Source of the DNA: Pseudomonadota bacterium
GTDB taxonomy: Bacteria > Bdellovibrionota > Bdellovibrionia > Bdellovibrionales > JAEYZS01
Reading direction: 5' to 3'
Assembly: GCA_023427925.1 (NCBI GenBank)
Contig: JAEYZS010000273.1
Span: 1 to 7,525, forward strand
DNA: 7,525 nucleotides
Positions within the stretch are counted from its first letter, which is position 1. Each line of letters begins with the position of its first letter. The translations under genes were made by a program, and so were the position numbers. The notes under the pieces are model-generated. The model was not told the DNA's origin and searched no databases. It was given only the letters and a program-made list of their open reading frames with translations. Below are positions 7,029-7,525 of this stretch, in pieces.

Positions 7029-7525
7029 ACTTACTCAAAACAATAGAATTTAAAGTAGGACTTCTTGTCATAGGGATACTTGGGCTAATTGCCTATATGA
7101 CAATTGGAGTGAGTGAGGATCCGTCATATCTCGGCAGATCCAATACCTATTGGTTTGAAGTCGACAATGCATCTGGTCTTATCAAAAACAGCGCTGCCAA
7201 AATGGCAGGCATTAATATCGGAATTATCAAAGAAATTAAGCTCGTAAATGGTAAAGCTCGACTTTACATCACAGTTGATCCTTCTGTGACCATTACAAAA
7301 AAAACTAGAGTAGAAATTCGCGCACAAGGGATTCTTGGAGACAGATACGTCGAGATTGTAATGCTCGATAGTTCTGCACCTGAACTTGCAAATGGCTCCC
7401 AGATTGTTGAAGTGATTGATAAAGGCTCTCTTGATGCGGTCATGAATCAAGTCAGTAATTTAACAAGCTCCCTAAGTGATATTGCTGATACTTTAAAGTC
7501 GGCTATGACAGGAGAGGGTGATGAT
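7025..7525 (+). CDS. mlaD: MlaD-family MCE protein, 3' end outside the window
   Basis: This is the substrate-binding MCE subunit of the same transporter, anchored in the inner membrane and forming a periplasmic ring over MlaE. The frame is open from a GTG at 7025 to the window end, with 167 residues visible. One N-terminal membrane helix (about 10-28) is followed by an MCE domain (about 38-116). This carries the conserved AKMAGINIGIIKEI (58-71) and IRAQGILGDRYVEIV (98-112). After about residue 133 the sequence looks helical (GSLDAVMNQVSNLTSSLSDI) with no stop in sight, so it may be longer than the short E. coli form. GTG is preferred because it forms a GTGA overlap with the mlaF stop and AAAGGG (7008-7013) lies eleven bases upstream. 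The next in-frame start, ATG at 7097-7099, would remove the membrane helix. Confidence 0.9.
   Translation, partial: MNLLKTIEFKVGLLVIGILGLIAYMTIGVSEDPSYLGRSNTYWFEVDNASGLIKNSAAKMAGINIGIIKEIKLVNGKARLYITVDPSVTITKKTRVEIRAQGILGDRYVEIVMLDSSAPELANGSQIVEVIDKGSLDAVMNQVSNLTSSLSDIADTLKSAMTGEGDD

Noticed and set aside
7124..7450. Open frame of about 108 codons on the - strand at the window end
   Set aside because: It lies opposite the MCE domain of mlaD, whose + strand product is clearly a known family. The - strand product has no recognisable features.

Overview
The window suggests a Gram-negative, fairly AT-rich bacterium with an outer membrane, because it carries an Mla-type phospholipid transporter. 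Dense same-strand packing, TTG and GTG starts, and a Cache histidine kinase next to a REC-GGDEF protein would fit Bdellovibrionota or a related former deltaproteobacterial lineage. That placement is a guess from style and gene content, not from a marker gene. Every supported gene is on the + strand; I see nothing real on the - strand, and no RNA gene, mobile element or CRISPR array.

Layout. Positions 1-408 hold the 3' part of a gene for an unrecognised exported protein. Its signal peptide is visible and its start lies before the window. A 121-base gap follows, containing a good sigma70-like promoter (459-488) and a strong ribosome binding site. From 530 to the window end there is one tightly packed gene series. 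It comprises a transmembrane sensor histidine kinase (530-2764), a response regulator with a diguanylate cyclase domain and a TTG start (2794-4314), alanine racemase alr (4317-5444), and the transporter genes mlaE (5431-6255), mlaF (6252-7028) and mlaD (7025 to the window end, incomplete). Junctions in order are 29 bases, 2 bases, a 14-base overlap and two 4-base overlaps. A second promoter candidate (4268-4296), inside the end of the cyclase gene, could drive alr-mla separately.

How they may work together. The kinase should sense something in the periplasm and phosphorylate the adjacent receiver, which would control cyclic di-GMP synthesis. The downstream genes make D-alanine for peptidoglycan and move phospholipids between inner and outer membranes. 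The series therefore looks like a cell-envelope operon headed by a c-di-GMP signalling pair. Each gene family is known. The unusual points are the combination, a roughly 145-residue non-catalytic tail on the kinase, an unassigned domain in the cyclase, and the unknown exported protein upstream. I did not find an entirely new type of system.
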